Notes: generated by a model not told the origin, from the letters alone. 64,000 bases of DNA from Spinacia oleracea (GCF_020520425.1 NC_079487.1:2155501-2219500); one strand, 5' to 3'. Shown: positions 1 to 14,253, counted from the stretch's first letter. A program made the numbers and translations.

Positions 1-1
1 T

Positions 2-3000
2 GCCTCTCCTTCCCCCGAGGAGATCGCTCGCCAAGCTCAGCTCTTAGTCGAGGTTTCTCTTCTTCTTTTTTTTCAATTAATTTCCCAATTATTAAACCTG
101 TCTTAACCCTAATTTTAATTCCTTTTTCAATTTGGTAAAAGCTGTCGAAGAAGGTGATTAATATGAGAGAAATCAGGAGGCTAGCATCCATGGGTCTTCC
201 TGATGCTCCTGTCATCCGTTCTACTGTCTGGAAGGTTTCAATTTCTCTCTATTTCCAATAAATTTATAGGAATTGATTAATTGAATAAGATTAATAACAG
301 TGAATGAAATTGCAATTGGCAGCTTCTATTGGCATATTTACCCAGTGATCGAGCAATGTGGCCGTCTGAATTAGCCAAGAAGAGGTCCCAATACAAGCAT
401 TTCAAGGATGACCTCTTAATGTCTCCCGTATGTCCACTCTTCTGAATTTCTTTTGTTTCCGCTCTGAATTCGCTTCACTATTTTTTCACCACTCATGCAT
501 ACTCATGGACTACTATTCTAAACTGCTCAACTTTCCATATCATATAGCTTATGTATGTTAATTCTGGTTCAAACACTATGATGGGTGTCAATGTTGGTTG
601 AAACACTGTGATGTCAATGTAAACATATTGTTACTTTCATTTGTATGAAGTTCAGTATTTCTGAATGTCTATGTGGCTAGTCAGTCAGAAATTTCGAGGA
701 AGCTGGAGAAGTCGTCGCTTGCTGATAAGGATGAGCTGAAAGGTGAAAGTCGTTGCGTACTCTCTAGATCAGAAATTGTTCAAGATGAGCATCCTCTTAG
801 CCTTGGGCAATCCAGTCTATGGAATCAGTTTTTTCAGGTAAATACCCTTACTGTCAACTATAATATCAGTTGTTCTCAAGGTGATTACGGACTTCTAATT
901 AAAATATTAAGCATTTTACTTTGTACAATTCATATTGCTTTCCCCCGCCCCCCCTTTCATTCCCTTGGGTGTGTGTGTGTGGGGGGTTCGTATGTTTTAT
1001 TGGAAAATAAATCAATTTGCGTTCAAAATTATTCTTTCTTTACATATAGTCTTCTTCTTGTTCTTCGAAAGACCATATAGTCTGGTTCTGAACAAGATGG
1101 GTGCTTGGATGTGTTGTGAACCTTGTAACTAATTTACGATATCTTTGCTTTGGTACTGAACAATTTGTCTTCTTAGCGTATTGGCTGCTGTCGTGAACTA
1201 ACCAGTATTGGATGTTTTTTCTATGTAAATGTTTATCTGGGGGTGGGGTAGTCTGACATTACCGACTAAGACAGTCGACGTCTGCATTGAGTAGCCTTCT
1301 TGTGGTTCTCTTTTCTGGAGACAATGTAGGAGGATATTTTCATTTTAGTTAATCTTTATTCTGGCTCAACTACTTGCTCATTTGACTAAATTGGTCTCAT
1401 CTTATGTCTGTCTTGAGAATTTGGAGTGTATCTTAGTAGTTCCTTCTACTCAAAGCAATTTTCTTTTAAATAATTGCATTTGCAAGATAAAATTACTGAT
1501 GGTCCTTATGTGTACTTAGGACACAGAGATCATCGAGCAGATTGATCGGGATGTGAAAAGAACTCACCCAGATATGCACTTTTTCTCTGGGGATACGGTT
1601 TCTGCAAAATTAAATCAAGTCAGTTATGTTTTCTTTGTATTTAATTTATGGCATTGTTAAATCTCATCTAACTAAGAAAATGACACTTTTCATGCTGTAG
1701 GACGCACTGAGGAACATTTTGATCGTATTTGCTAAGCTAAACCCTGGCATAAGATATGTACAAGGAATGAATGAGTTATTGGCACCTCTCTTCTATGTTT
1801 TTCGAAATGATCCAGATGATGAAAACTCCGTAAGTACTACAATGCACTTCTTGCCTTTTCAATGGACTAACATAAATTAAAAATATACATGTCTGTTTGT
1901 GTGTTTATATTTTTATTCTATGAATTCTATATGCACTAATATATCTTAATAGGCTTCCACGTTATCCTTCTGTACCTGGGAAATATGAGACCTAGGATGG
2001 TTGAACATGGATCTGACCCATTTACCTTGTATGTACATTTACTTCGTCATCGCTTAGACCTATGTCTGACGTAGTTCAAGTACAAAGACACCTGGCAGTA
2101 TTTCACAATATCAGTGGAATGATTGTTCTATGTTTGCAACGTTTCTTCCTGTGAAAAAAATAATTCTTTCTTTAGCCGTCACACTCATTATTGATTATTC
2201 CACTATTCAAAAGCCTTCTCATTGATTGTCAAGTCCGCTTTCTATTCAAAGCCTTCTCGTTAGCACTCAAGTTAGCCTAGTTATAAAAGCAAAAGCGTTC
2301 TTGATGCACACCTAGCTGCTAGGCACAGGTCTGTTTGATTCAATCAGATGCCTTGGGAGTGTCTTCACCAAGATGAGGTGCATTGTGCCGTGGTCTTGGT
2401 CACCTATATGCTTTGATGCTTTGGGAAGCTCTTTCTAGAAATCAGAAAATTGAAAAATAATGTCATATTCACTCCACATTACATGCTGAAGGGTTAAGTC
2501 TACAACCCCCTCCCCCCCCCCCCCCCCCCCCCCCAACACTTACACACATCTCGTCTTATCTCCTTCTGATTTGAGAAGTTGAACAAACCATAAAGAATAC
2601 ATCCATTAAAGAAGTTTCAACTTTGTCCTTCTTTGATTTCCTTAAACAGTAGCAGTGACCAGCCAATACATCAGCTGTCTCTGTCTTCTCCCCTAGTATG
2701 TTTTTCTCCTCCCTCAACTTGCTTTCGTTTTCCTTTCCTCACTCTTCTTTTGTCTTCTTCAAATGTTTACTTTCAATCTCTTTCTTTTAGGACGTTTTGA
2801 CCTCCTTCTCTGTCTTCTCTCTTTGTTTTCTTCAGTAATTCTAAGACCCTCTGTTCTTTATTTCTCTTTCCTTCATCCTTCTTTCTTAAGAATGTTCACT
2901 TATCATTTTTGGTGTGCGACAGTGGTGTTGATTTCCTTAACATCTATTGGTCAGTGATTTTCACCGGTATTGCACAGGTTGTAACAAAAATAACTTGCAT

Positions 3001-6000
3001 TTGGAATGTTTTATGTCACTGAAGGATTAGAGAATGATCCTTTGCTATTCTCCTTCCCTCTTTTTGACTGTGTTGTAGTTTAATTTCTTTTGAAATTCTA
3101 CTTTTATCTTCAACAGATATGGACATAGTGTTATAGGTTGTTAATCTTATTTTGTGGAGTACTAGATGTATGGTTACCATGTATATAATATGTTGGTCTT
3201 CAAGCTTTTATAAAATACTCCCTCCGTCCCGGAATACTCGACCCGGTTTGACCGGCACAGAGTTTAAGGGACTTGAATTGACTTATTTAATTTAATAGGT
3301 AGTAGTTGATAGTGGGGTGTTATTTTAATGTTGTTAGTGGGAGGTGGGTTAAGAGGTGGGGTTGGGGAGAGTAGGGGTTGAATTTTTAATTATTTTTTGT
3401 ATGGAGTAGGGGGTAGGTGGGTTAATAGGGGTGGAGTGAGAAATAATATAATATTGTTAGAATATTTCCATTTTTAGAAACAGGTCAAGTATTAAGGGAC
3501 GGCCCAATAAGGAAATCAGGTCAAGTATTCCGGGACGGAGGGAGTAGCACTAAAGCGTTTTTTGATGCAAATTCTAGGGTGGAAATGACTTAAACGCTGT
3601 TTTGCAAAAAGTGTCCTCCGTCGACTGATGAGCACACTTTTTCATAGGACCCTTAGCGTCTTGCATTTTAAATTAAGTGTGCTGGTGAGGATTTGCATCT
3701 TTTCATCTGGCTGCAAGGGAATCCAACACATGCTTTTTTTTTAAAGTTGTGTCAAATCGCCCTCTGTGCATTGTTAATTCTTGCCTTTTAGAGACCGGAG
3801 TGAGCCACATGGTCCAACCTTAAAGATATGCACTGTGCCACTACTAGGCTATCTTAAGTTTGCATATATTTTCCCTTGCGAACAACCTGAGTAATGTCAA
3901 ATATATGACCACTTGTCACTTTGTCATGTTATCGCAACACCATTTAGCCATATGTCCCAACGCCACTAAATTTTGAATGAAAAGTGGCATTGCAACAGAA
4001 ATGTTTATAACGGTACCATCTTAAATCTGTTGCTTACTCTTTTCTTCCATGTCTTAAAAATGACTTAGGCCCTTTATCATCCCTTTTTCCAAACTTCTAT
4101 AATAGAGAGCATACTTTTGGTGAATTTGATGAAGAATTTCTGCTTCCATCGCTTACCTATGTCAACACACTTGATGAACTATCACTATATAATCAAGTTG
4201 GTCGAAATTCAAGTTCAATTAAGGGATAGAAACTTTTTTTGGTAACCAGGGAAACTTTGAGTAGTAACCAGGCCCTTTATCATTCTTTATTTTGGCTTAA
4301 GGCAACTTTGCAGTAGTCAGTCACCTCCGTTCATTTGGTCGAACTTTGGGTGTCGAAATGTGATCTATTGAAGTGCTGGAGGCTCAGACATGGATACTCT
4401 TTTATGATATTTATAAGCTTCCAAGACTTCCAACTTACAAGACATTCACTAGCAGGTTCAAGTTGTCCGAAGTTGGTGCACGTGCACCCACGTGAGTAAT
4501 TATGAAAGTAAAATAACTCATTTTATCTTCCACTAATTGCAAGTAGCCTAGTCCGTATATTTTTTTTCTGCTTGACAATCAAAACATCCCCATTTTCACT
4601 GTCTTTTTCAGACTTTTTTGAAAAAGAAATATGGTGCACTATGCTTGGAAAATTTTGGATTGTTTACTTCTGAAAATTTGGTAAATTGTAATAGTTGCTT
4701 TTACTTTTTGTCCGCGAACATTAAAGATGTACATCATAATTAATTATTTTTGACTCTGAATGAGTTTCTCTTTCCCCTGCAGGCTGCTGCTGAAGCAGAT
4801 ACATTCTTTTGTTTTGTTGAGTTGCTTAGTGGGCTCAGGGATAATTTCTGTCAGCAACTTGATAACAGTGTTGTTGGAATTCGTTCCACAATCACCAAAT
4901 TGTCACTACTTTTAAAGGAACACGACGAAGAACTTTGGCGTCATTTGGAGATCACGTGTAAGGTAATATATATTTTGTTTGTGTTATATATTCTGCTCTC
5001 TAATCTGCCTATATTTTTCTTACTTTGCCATCTGGCCCACCTTTAGTTGTATCGTTCTTGTCATTTATTATCTTATGCTAAAATGGAGCTTTAATCTGAA
5101 CCAGATACAGGCAGTTATCCAGGTTGCAGATTGTGAATCTTTTTTTGTTGCTTAGCGTAGTTAATATTTAAAACTCAGGATTTTAAAGATGCACCATACA
5201 TGCACATGACTTACATGGACACCATCTGAGTTGGGGTAGCCACAGTGAATTTTTAGGTTGGGTGTTTGTGGTGTTGCAGTGGATTTTCATTACGTTCAAT
5301 TGTGAGCAAAAACTGCACTAATATGCTGAACATGGATAATGGAAGTAGTGGCACATTTGGGGGGATGGGAATGGGGTTGAAGGTTTCTTTCTCAGGAGCA
5401 AATAGGAGTTGGGTACTGGGGTTTGAGGTTAGAGGCTTACAGTGGAAATAAAATGTCTCTCATTCCCATGTTCTTGTACCTTGGGAATGACTGCCTGTTT
5501 TCTCTGTTGCTGTCTATTGGTTTAACGCCACCTAACAGCCTGATAAACGAACAAGTGATCGACAACAGCCACTGACATGTTGGCAGATACATTTTTATAA
5601 AAAAATGAAGGAATAATTTCACTGTAAAACAGGAACGTACTATTTAGAATCTGGAAAACTAACTGAAACCTCGACACTACTGCCAGTATTGAATGAAAAG
5701 AGTTAGCTGCTCTTTTGTTATATTTTTTTATTTTATTAAAGCCGCATGCTTGTTTGAAGCCTGTAGCCTGTTGAGAGGGACTGGCCAAAGTCTTTAAGGG
5801 GTCATCCAAGTGTGCTTGATCACTTACCAAATCAATGAATTTGGATTCTTAGTTTGCACTTTCCCATTGCTCCCCATCCAACTTCTTTTCATACCTCTTT
5901 CATGATCACCTAAAACGAGACAGCTGATTAGGGCCATATTTCACGATCTTCTTTATGGCTGCTTCATAACTCAATTTTTTAAAACAAATCATACTCGTTT

Positions 6001-7213
6001 TCTGTCATCTCTTACATTTGTGTAATGCTAAAATACCATCATAGAATACCTCAACCTTCTGCCTCTAATGAGGCTGATCGCTGACGCCTACAGTTTCAGT
6101 TGAATTGCACAGAGCATATGCCAGTCCTTTAGATGGAAAAGCATGTGATGTGAATTCGACATGAAAGTTTGTTGTACACCTAACTGAATGCTAAACTGCC
6201 TGCTCTTTTGGTGACAGGTTAATCCCCAGTTTTATGCATTCAGATGGATAACTCTTCTCTTGACTCAAGAATTCAGCTTCACAGACAGCCTCCATATTTG
6301 GGACATTCTATTAAGTGATCCTGAGGGGCCACAGGTGTGTTTAAGTTCTCTAATCATCTAAATTTTACTTGTTTGTTGTGGAGCGAAGGATTGGGATTGG
6401 TTTTTTTTTACTTGTTGACAGCACAAATATAGGCATCACCGCGTCACATTTTTTGCTATTGTTTACTGCTATGCTGCCCTTGCTTCAAATAATACTAGTT
6501 ATGTATACACTATATTGTCCTGAAGTAGAGTAATCATAAACAGCTGTAACTTTGGGATAAGAAACCCATTAGTTACCAAAACAATTTTGTTTAGTCCGAG
6601 TGCAACTGTGCTTGAAGCTAACTAAGTTAGAAATAGCAGAAAGATTTGGAGTCGGGAGATTGTGTGGTTCAATAATGTAATAAAACATGTAGAGAGTATG
6701 TACTAGTCTTTATGCAAGTTTTAGTTACTGTTGGACTGCAAATGCTTACAGTTACTATGTTGTCCTATTATGCGAGCACTTGTCTGTCAGCAAAAGCCCT
6801 TATTCTGGCTATATACTTTTGGATAATGTGGGCATTGGGTGGGGGTGTAAGAAGTATATTGTTTGTCTACTATGTTAAATATTCATACTGTGGCATTGAG
6901 ATTATTCCGGTATTACCTGCTTAGATGATATTTGAATGGAATAGATACGACCTTCTTTGACTTGTCAAGTAATCTTAAGAGGAAATTTTAACATGATGAC
7001 ATCTTATCAAAACTAATATTGGCTGGTATGGCTTGACAACATTTGCAGGAAACATTGCTAAGGGTATGTTGTGCAATGCTTATTCTTATCCGAAGACGGT
7101 TGCTTGCTGGTGATTTTACTTCCAATCTCAAGCTTTTACAAAACTACCCCTCAACAAATATTAGTCACCTGCTATATGTTGCAAACAAGTTAAGGGCTCA
7201 TCCAACTAGCTAG
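2..7213 (+). CDS. TBC-domain RabGAP, TBC1D13-like, 5'-partial
   Basis: GTPase-activating protein for Rab GTPases of membrane trafficking. Exons read by eye: 2-52, 142-234, 323-427, 685-837, 1520-1618, 1701-1829, 4783-4962, 6218-6334, 7049-7213. All junctions are GT/AG and every exon is phase 0; together they give 363 residues ending in TAG at 7211. The upstream coding part lies outside the window. Both catalytic fingers are visible: the arginine finger IDRDVKR (IxxDxxR) in exon 5 and the glutamine finger YVQGMNE (YxQ) in exon 6. Other conserved blocks are GIRSTI, FYAFRW and the C-terminal ISHLLYVANKLR. Assignment to the plant TBC1D13-like clade rests on recalled family resemblance. No lesions seen. 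Intron 6 (1830-4782) is unusually long and holds a MITE and a C-tract. Confidence 0.93.
2512..2534. repeat. poly-C tract
   Basis: A run of 23 C in intron 6 of the TBC gene, preceded by another five-C run. It may cause slippage in sequencing or polymerase, so its length is unreliable. Confidence 0.9.
3216..3546. mobile_element. Stowaway-like MITE (Tc1/Mariner)
   Basis: About 331 bp including TA at both ends. The terminal inverted repeats begin CTCCCTCCGTCCCGGAATAC on each side and match at about 25 of 26 positions. This terminus and TA target are typical of plant Stowaway MITEs. The interior is GT-rich and has no ORF. It sits in intron 6 of the TBC gene. Confidence 0.9.
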
Positions 7214-7949
7214 GTTCTCTGTATGACATCTTCAGTTCCTTGTGATTCTTTTCTTTGTTTTATTTTTCATACTTCTGCACATTGTAGAATACGGAGTACT
7301 TTTTTTTTGTATGCTTATTTTATTTTTCTTTTATTATGTAAATGTCTGTTTAAATTGCATTGGTTGAACACCCCCATGTTTATTGTCAATACTGTCTTGT
7401 GGTTTGTACCTTGAATGCAGCGATGCTGACAATGCCCCTCAAATTGAGGTTTGGCCACCGTACGGTAGCCAATACAAGTATACAACGTCTGTCCTAGTAA
7501 ATAGTACGGATTATTGTATGATCTGCTTTAAAGCAGCTTTTTAATTTATCTATTTTGGGCTAATTTAATATCTGCTCTACAGTTAAAGTTGTAATTCGTC
7601 TTGGTAAATTTTTTGGTGTCCAGTTAAAGTTAAAATTCGCTTTGGTTTATTTTTCGGTGTCCCAAAAGAAATGTCACCCAATTTTTTACTGAAATGATAC
7701 ATTATTTGACGAATTTCTTGTAGACAAATCTGTAAACCTCTGTTACACCATCTTTAATGAGGGCTCAAGTAGCCTAATTAATTAGATTTTACTTCTCCTT
7801 TTGATAAAAAATTAAAAGATTTAAATAGTTTTCCTTTGTTTTGATCCTAAATTTTTTTTCTCTAGTTCGAACCTTTATTTTTATCTTTTAATTTCCAGTA
7901 AGCATCTCTGGTGAATACAGAATATGATTTTATAAAATCTATTTAAATG
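7214..7949. other. TBC gene 3' flank with a 41-bp tandem duplication
   Basis: Probable 3' UTR followed by AT-rich intergenic sequence up to the gypsy element. It contains two imperfect 41-bp units at 7580-7620 and 7621-7661. No other gene seen. Confidence 0.6.
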
Positions 7950-8432
7950 TGTACGGAGTAGAAGTAACCTAGCAGATCATCCACGTCACAGCAGACCATC
8001 GGACATCTGATAAGACCGATCAAGCAAAGCAACTGCAGGAAGTACCTATTGAAAGTACCACAAGTCCTCAAGAACCGCGCAGACCCTTAGGTCTGCGGGG
8101 CAACGACCTGCTAGACGACAACATAGATACGTCGTTAAGCAAAAGGACAAACAACAAGTACATCACTAGCGTACACGCGACAACATCTGAATAGGCCAAA
8201 GTACTGAATAGTACGCCTATAAATACTGCCGTCCCCATTCATTTGCGGACATGTTCAATACAAGTACAATTCTTAACCCTCTCTACTTTCTCTCTCTAGA
8301 GCATTATCCCATTTGCTGACTTAGGCATCGGAGGGGGTTTCCTCGGTTAAACCCCCGAGGTTAGCTTACGTTCGTTCTGTCTGACAGGGCAACGTCACCA
8401 GGCAGGGCTCCCCCAGTTCCATACTCGGAACA
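7950..8432 (+). repeat. 5' LTR of the gypsy element
   Basis: Starts TGTACGGAG and ends CTCGGAACA. It is preceded by target duplication AAATG, and it has the same length as the 3' LTR. A hairpin-capable GGGGGTTT/AAACCCCC segment lies near 8333-8356. Confidence 0.95.
8218..8225 (+). promoter_or_regulatory. TATA box of the 5' LTR
   Basis: TATAAATA in the LTR, expected to drive the element's genomic RNA. The same box is at 19375-19382 in the 3' LTR. Confidence 0.7.
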
Positions 8433-8434
8433 AG

Positions 8435-8452
8435 TGGCGCTAGAAGGAGGGG
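8435..8452 (+). other. Primer binding site of the gypsy element
   Basis: TGGCGCTAGAAGGAGGGG begins two bases after the 5' LTR. The position and TGG start fit a tRNA-primed minus-strand start. I cannot name the tRNA with confidence. Confidence 0.75.
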
Positions 8453-8495
8453 GACTTCCCAGACCTCGCTCTTCAAAAACCTACCCTCCCACATA

Positions 8496-9901
8496 ATGAC
8501 CGAGTCAAGCGAACCGGTAATCCAACAGATAGAACCACCCACCTTAAAAAACAACCAGAAAACCACAAACATACCCTTGTTTGGCATGCCTCAAAATCTT
8601 GGTCCCCCAAGAGAAACACCACAACCCAGAGCTATGGCAACCCCTAGCCAGGCCCAGGGTATCCCAATTCCGACCAGTGCCTCGCTAGCACGGCTGGGGG
8701 CACAGTTCTCACCTGACCAGATGCGCACAGCAATAGAAGTCCTGACCTTCCTTACTCAAACAACCCCACAAGCCCAGGTCATGAGAACAGCCCCAGAGGT
8801 TGAGGTTGAGCAGAGGACAAAACGTCCCAGACCCCAACATAGTCCGAATATTTGGAGGAGGAATCTGCAGCAGGACATGGAAGGGGCTGACAATCAAGAG
8901 TATGAAGCAGAGAGTATCACACCAAGCAGAGCTCAACCCCGAGCAAGGACTGAACAAGCACCCAGTCATAGACACCACTCCGTGTCAGGTACGCCCAATC
9001 CCATCCGAGCAGTAGTTAAGCCTGATAATTCTCCTTTCTGCGATGAAATACTCTCTGAAAGAATGGAAAAAATAAAAATGACCACCTGCAAATACTCCGG
9101 AAAGACAGATCCAACAAATCACCTCTCTGCCTTTGGGGGACACATTATGCTGTACACCAACACAGACTCTATGTGGTGTAAGGTCTTTCCTTCCACTCTA
9201 GAAGGGATGGCACAGAGCTGGTTTGGTAAAATACCCAAAGGCACCATATAATAACCTCTTTCCAGCAGCTAGCTATCTTGTTTCGCACCCAATATGTGGC
9301 AAACATTGCCAGAGAAAGGGTGACAGGGGAGCTGATGTCAGTCATCCAGGGGCCTCAGGAGTCTCTGAGGGAATACATATCCAGATTCAATATGGAGGCG
9401 TCGAATATACCTAAGTTGCAGCAGGAGGTAGCAGTCCTGGCCATGATGACTGGTCTGCGGGATGGAGAATTCAAAAGCTATCTGGGCAGAAAATCATTCA
9501 CAACCTTGGCAGAGGTGCTGGGAAAGGCAAATGAATTTATAAAGAGTGAAGAGATTGGCAGAGCAACCTCACGTCGATATGTGGCAAGTGAGAACAATTA
9601 CGGCAGTCAGAGCAAGAAAGAGCCATACAAAAAAGAATACCCAGACAGAAGAGAAAACCCACAGCCCAGAAAAGACTGGCAGGGACCAGGCAGAGGCAGA
9701 GGTAACGAATTCAAAACTGAAAAGAGGGGGAATTTCAATGAATATACCCCCTTAGTGGCATCCAGAACTCAAATTTTTGCCATCAGCAAAGAAGACGAGA
9801 AGTGGCAGAGACCTCCCAAAATGTACAACAAATACAGGGACCCAAAAAAGTAATGTGACTTTCACAGAGATCATGGCCACCTCACAGAAGAATGCACTCA
9901 T
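8496..9901 (+). pseudogene. gypsy gag (frameshifted, stop-interrupted)
   Basis: Structural gag of the retrotransposon. It starts at ATG 8496 and reads open to TAA at about 9249-9251. A frameshift near 9248-9256 moves the reading to another frame, where gag continues (FRTQYVANIARER, then LREYISRFN) to TAA at 9851-9853. Directly after that stop, in the same frame, is a zinc-finger-like CDFHRDHGHLTEEC (CX2HX4HX4C), so the TAA interrupts gag. Low-complexity basic sequence precedes this motif. Two lesions are therefore visible. Confidence 0.88.
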
Positions 9902-12900
9902 TTGAAGGATAATATCGAAGATCTGATCCGGAGGGGATACTTGACTCAGTTCAAAGCAAAAAGCTCGTATAGCAGAACCTATGAGAATAGAGATAATGAT
10001 AATAGGTCTGACAATAAGAAGGTGGAACCCAAGCAAAGCTACCCAGCAGACAAAAAGAGGATGGGCGACGTTTTGGTCATAACAGGAGGGCCAGTTTACG
10101 CAGGAACCACTGTTAGCGGTGCCAAGGCCAGTGTGAGCGAATTCAAACACCAGGTTAATTACCATAATTCTGGCAGGTGGCCTGCCCCTCCAAAAATCCC
10201 GCAGTGCACTTTCACAGAGGAGGACTATAAAGGCATAATATACCCCCATGACGACCCTATGGTACTAGCCCTGAACGTAGCTAACAGAAGAATCCACCGT
10301 ATTTTGATAGACGGAGGTAGCTCTGCAAACATCTTGTTCTGGCCTGCTTTCCAAGACTTGCAAATTGATGAGAAATACGTAAAGCCAGTCAATTACCCAG
10401 TAATCGGATTCACAGGAGCCACAGTGATACCAGAGGGGATAGTCAGTTTGCCAGTGCAGATTGGCCAAGGGAAGGATATCAAGGACATCATGGTAGACTT
10501 CATGATTGTGAAAGTCCCTGCAGCCTACAACGTCATTCTTGGCAGACCATTCATTCATGACGCAGGGGCTGTAGTCTCTACTTATCACCTCACCATGATG
10601 TATACGACAAATGATGGCCGCTCAGCCAAGGTCAAAGGCAGTCAGGAGCAGGCTAAGAAGTGCTACCACACAGCGCTAAAACAACCACCCAGACCCCCAC
10701 CACTGGCAGAAGAAGAAGTTCTCCAATCTCGAAAAAGAAAGAGAGCAGAGCGTAAAAAAGACACGTTGCTAAGCATGGAAAACATCGAGCATCGGGAAGA
10801 AGGACTGTTGGAACCCACGTCAACTGACGAAACTGAGGAGATAGAATTAGAGGAAGGCGTGACAGACAGGACGGTTCGAATTGGCACAGACGTAGATCTA
10901 TCCCTCAGAGTGAACATCATTGGTCTGCTGAGAGAGCACGCAGACATATTTGCTTTCTCAGCGGACGAAATGCCAGGGATTGACCCCAGTGTTATGGTCC
11001 ATAGGCTGAATGTCAGCAGAGAAGTTAGGCCAGTGAAACAGAAGAAGAGAAATTTCTCGGCAGAGAAGAATGTAGCCATCCAAGAAGAAATCAACAAATT
11101 GCTAGCAGCCAAGTTTATAGAAGAGTGCGACTACCCAGAATGGCTGGCTAACGTTGTGATGGTAAAGAAAGCAAATGGTCAATGGAGGATGTGTGTAGAC
11201 TTCACAGACCTAAACAAGGCCTGTCCGAAGGACTGTTACCCATTGCCCAGAATAGATCAGCTGGTTGATTCCACCAGTGGACACGCTCTCTTGAGCTTCA
11301 TGGATGCATTTTCCGGCTACCATCAGATCAGTTTACTCGAATCAGATCGTAAGAAAGCTGCTTTCATCACAGACGCTGGAGTTTATAACTACAAAGCTAT
11401 GCCATTCGGCTTAAAAAATGCGGGTGCAACTTACCAGAAGCTGGTAGATAAGATATTCGCACAGCAAAAGGGCCGGAATGTGGAAGTATATGTGGATGAT
11501 TCCATAGTCAAGAGCAAAAAAGAGGCCGATCACATCGCAGACTTGCGGGAAACATTTGCTACGTTGAGACAGTACAGCATGAAACTAAACCCAAAGAAAT
11601 GTGTGTTCGGTGTTAAGTCAGGAAAATTCTTGGGATTTCTGGTCAGTGAAAGGGGAATAGATGCCAACCCAGAAAAAGTGGAGGCCATACTCAACTTGCC
11701 AGAGCCAAAAAACATACGAGATATACAGAGATTAACTGGAAAGATGGCAGCACTCACTCGTTTTATCAGTAAATCTGCAGATAGATCCCTCCCATTTTTC
11801 CAGGTACTGAAAGGCAACAAAACATTCAAGTGGGGAGCAGAGCAAGAAAAAGCATTCGCAGAAGTAAAGAATCATCTGAAGAGCCTCCCAACCATAGCCA
11901 GACCAGAAGTAGGAGATGTTTTGCAGTTGTACATCTCTGCCTCCAAAAAGACTGTAGCAGCAGCCTTAATAGTGGAAAAGGACAAGGCCCAACAACCAGT
12001 ATATTTCGTCAGTCACATTCTTAACCCCGCAGAGCAAAGGTACCCCTGATTGAAAAAATGGCCTTCGCAATTATGATAGCTGCCAGGAAGCTGAAACCGT
12101 GCTTCGACGCTCACAAGGTACAAGTATTAACAAATCAGCCTTTAGAGAAATCATTGCGAATGCTAGATACCTCAGGCAGACTGCTGAAATGGGCGGTAGA
12201 ACTCTCAGAGTACGATATTGAATACAGGCCAAGAACGGCCATAAAGGCACAGGCACTAGCAGACTTCATAGCTGAGGCATCTTACGAGGAGGAAGAGGAG
12301 CCTCTGGGGACCTGGCAGATATATGTAGATGGCTCAGCCGCAGTTACAGGGTCAGGAGCAGGCATTATAATGACTTCACCAGAAGATAATGTCTTTGAAT
12401 ATGCCATAAAGTTCAAGTTCAAAGCCTCAAATAATGAAGCAGAGTACGAAGCAGCGATCGCAGGCATTCAAATGTGCAAGGCAGCGGATGCTAAGAAAAT
12501 CGTGTTGAAAACAGATTCCCAGTTAGTGGCCAGTCAGTATAGAGGCGAGTATGAAGCTCGAGAACCGTCCATGCAGAGGTATCTGGCACTGATGAAAGAA
12601 GCAGTAGCCCAGTTGGAAAGCTTCGAGATTCAGTTGGTCCCCAGAGCAGAGAATAGCCAAGCAGATGCTCTCTCAAAATTAGCAAGCTCTTCGCTGCAAG
12701 ACCTTGAAAGAACAGTGATGGTGGAAGTACAGGAAGAAAAGAGTATCGATAAGAGGCCTATGGTAAATGCCATCAGCACAGAGCCTTAGTGGTACGACAG
12801 TATAGTATCATACAAGCTTGGCAGGGGTCTCCCTACAGCAGAGCCAGAACAGAAGAAGATAAAGCGAAACGAACACTGGTTTGTGATCTACCAGGGCAGA

Positions 12901-14025
12901 TTGTACAAAAAATCCTTCTCCCTACCCCTGCTGAGATGCGTCTCAACAGAGGAATCACAGAGAATCATTGAAGAAATTCATGAGGAAATATGTGGTAATC
13001 ATATTGGAGGTAGAACACTAGCCTTAAAAGCCCTCAGAGCAGGGTACTATTGGCCGACCATGGTGAGTGACTCGCAGTCATATGTGAAGAAGTGCGACAA
13101 ATGCCAAAAGTTCGCTCCAGTAATCAATCAGCACTCAAATGATCTACAACCAATCGTCAATCCCATACCATTCGCTCAGTGGGGAATGGACATCCTGGGT
13201 CCGTTTACAGCCGCGAGTGGAGGAAGAAAATACTTGATCGTGGCAGTAGATTATTTCACCAAATGGATAGAAGCAGAGCCCACAAAGAGCATAACGGCCA
13301 AGCGAATGAAAGACTTCATCTGGAGAAACATCGTCACAAGATTTGGCATCCCAGAAAGTTTGGTCTTTGATCATGGGACACAGTTTGATTGCACACCCGT
13401 AAAGGATTATTGCGCAGAGCTAAGAATCAAGTTCGCCTACGCGTCAGTATGCCATCCACAGAGCAATGGACAGGCCGAGGCGGCAAACAAGCAGATCCTT
13501 GGAGCTCTGCGAAAGAAAATCGAGGATTTTAAGGGGGCATGGGCAGACCTCATACCAGAAATTTTGTGGTCCAATAGAACAACTGAGAAAGAGGCGACAG
13601 GAGAAAGTCCCTACAAGTTAGCCTTTGGAGCAGAAGCAGTATTACCGGTAGAGGTTGGCCTGCCCAGTTTCAGAGTGCAGTACTATGATGAAAGCACCAA
13701 TGAACAACTCATGAGGGAATCATTAGACCTTCTGCCAGAGGTAAGGTTGCAAGCAGAACTAAGACTCACAGCAAACAAAGAGAGAATGAGCAGAGCTTAC
13801 AACAAAAGAGTCAAACACAGACCTATGCATGTGGGAGACCTGGTGCTCAGACGAACAGCAGCCACAGGAAAGGGCAAGGCAGAAGGGAAATTCACTGCAA
13901 ATTGGGAAGGACCATACCAGATCACAAGGGAGATAGCCCCTGGCTCATATCATCTCATGACAATGGATGGAAAAGAGTTAAAGAACAGTTGGAACGCCAA
14001 CATGCTCAAAAAATACTATGTTTAG
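9902..14025 (+). pseudogene. gypsy pol: protease-RT-RNase H-integrase (broken)
   Basis: Polyprotein in the same frame as the second half of gag. Protease has LIDGGSSANILF (about 10305-10340). Reverse transcriptase has YVDDSIVKS (about 11490) and LPRIDQLVD. RNase H has DGSAAVTGSGAG, NNEAEYEA, KTDSQLV and NSQADALS, so its acidic residues are present. Integrase has the H2C2 finger ending CDKCQKF, then the DDE residues in WGMDILG, VFDHGTQF and NGQAEAANKQ. Two lesions: a missing C in the run before 12047 gives TGA at 12047-12049 and shifts the frame; TAG at 12787-12789 interrupts the next open stretch in frame. Integrase ends at TAG about 14023. Confidence 0.93.
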
Positions 14026-14253
14026 TTTAAGTGATCTATACAATGATAAGGCAAGATAAGCCAAAATTATCCCTTTTTGTACTCCTTTTTACAGAATACA
14101 TATAATGAAATGAGCTTGGCGGTTCCAAGAAAAGATATGGTGATAAGCAAAGTACGATGTAACTTAGAAATACACCATGATACACACATTCAACATATAA
14201 CTTGACTTGATCACTCAAGTTAGCTGAAGAACAGTGTCATGATGAATTTCTAA

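Noticed and set aside
2763-2957. Small ORF in TBC intron 6
   Set aside because: T-rich intronic sequence without coding signal; flanking exons are phase 0 and complete.
9902-12789. The gypsy pol pieces as separate genes
   Set aside because: RT and RNase H parts continue one another across a one-base shift; they are one broken polyprotein.
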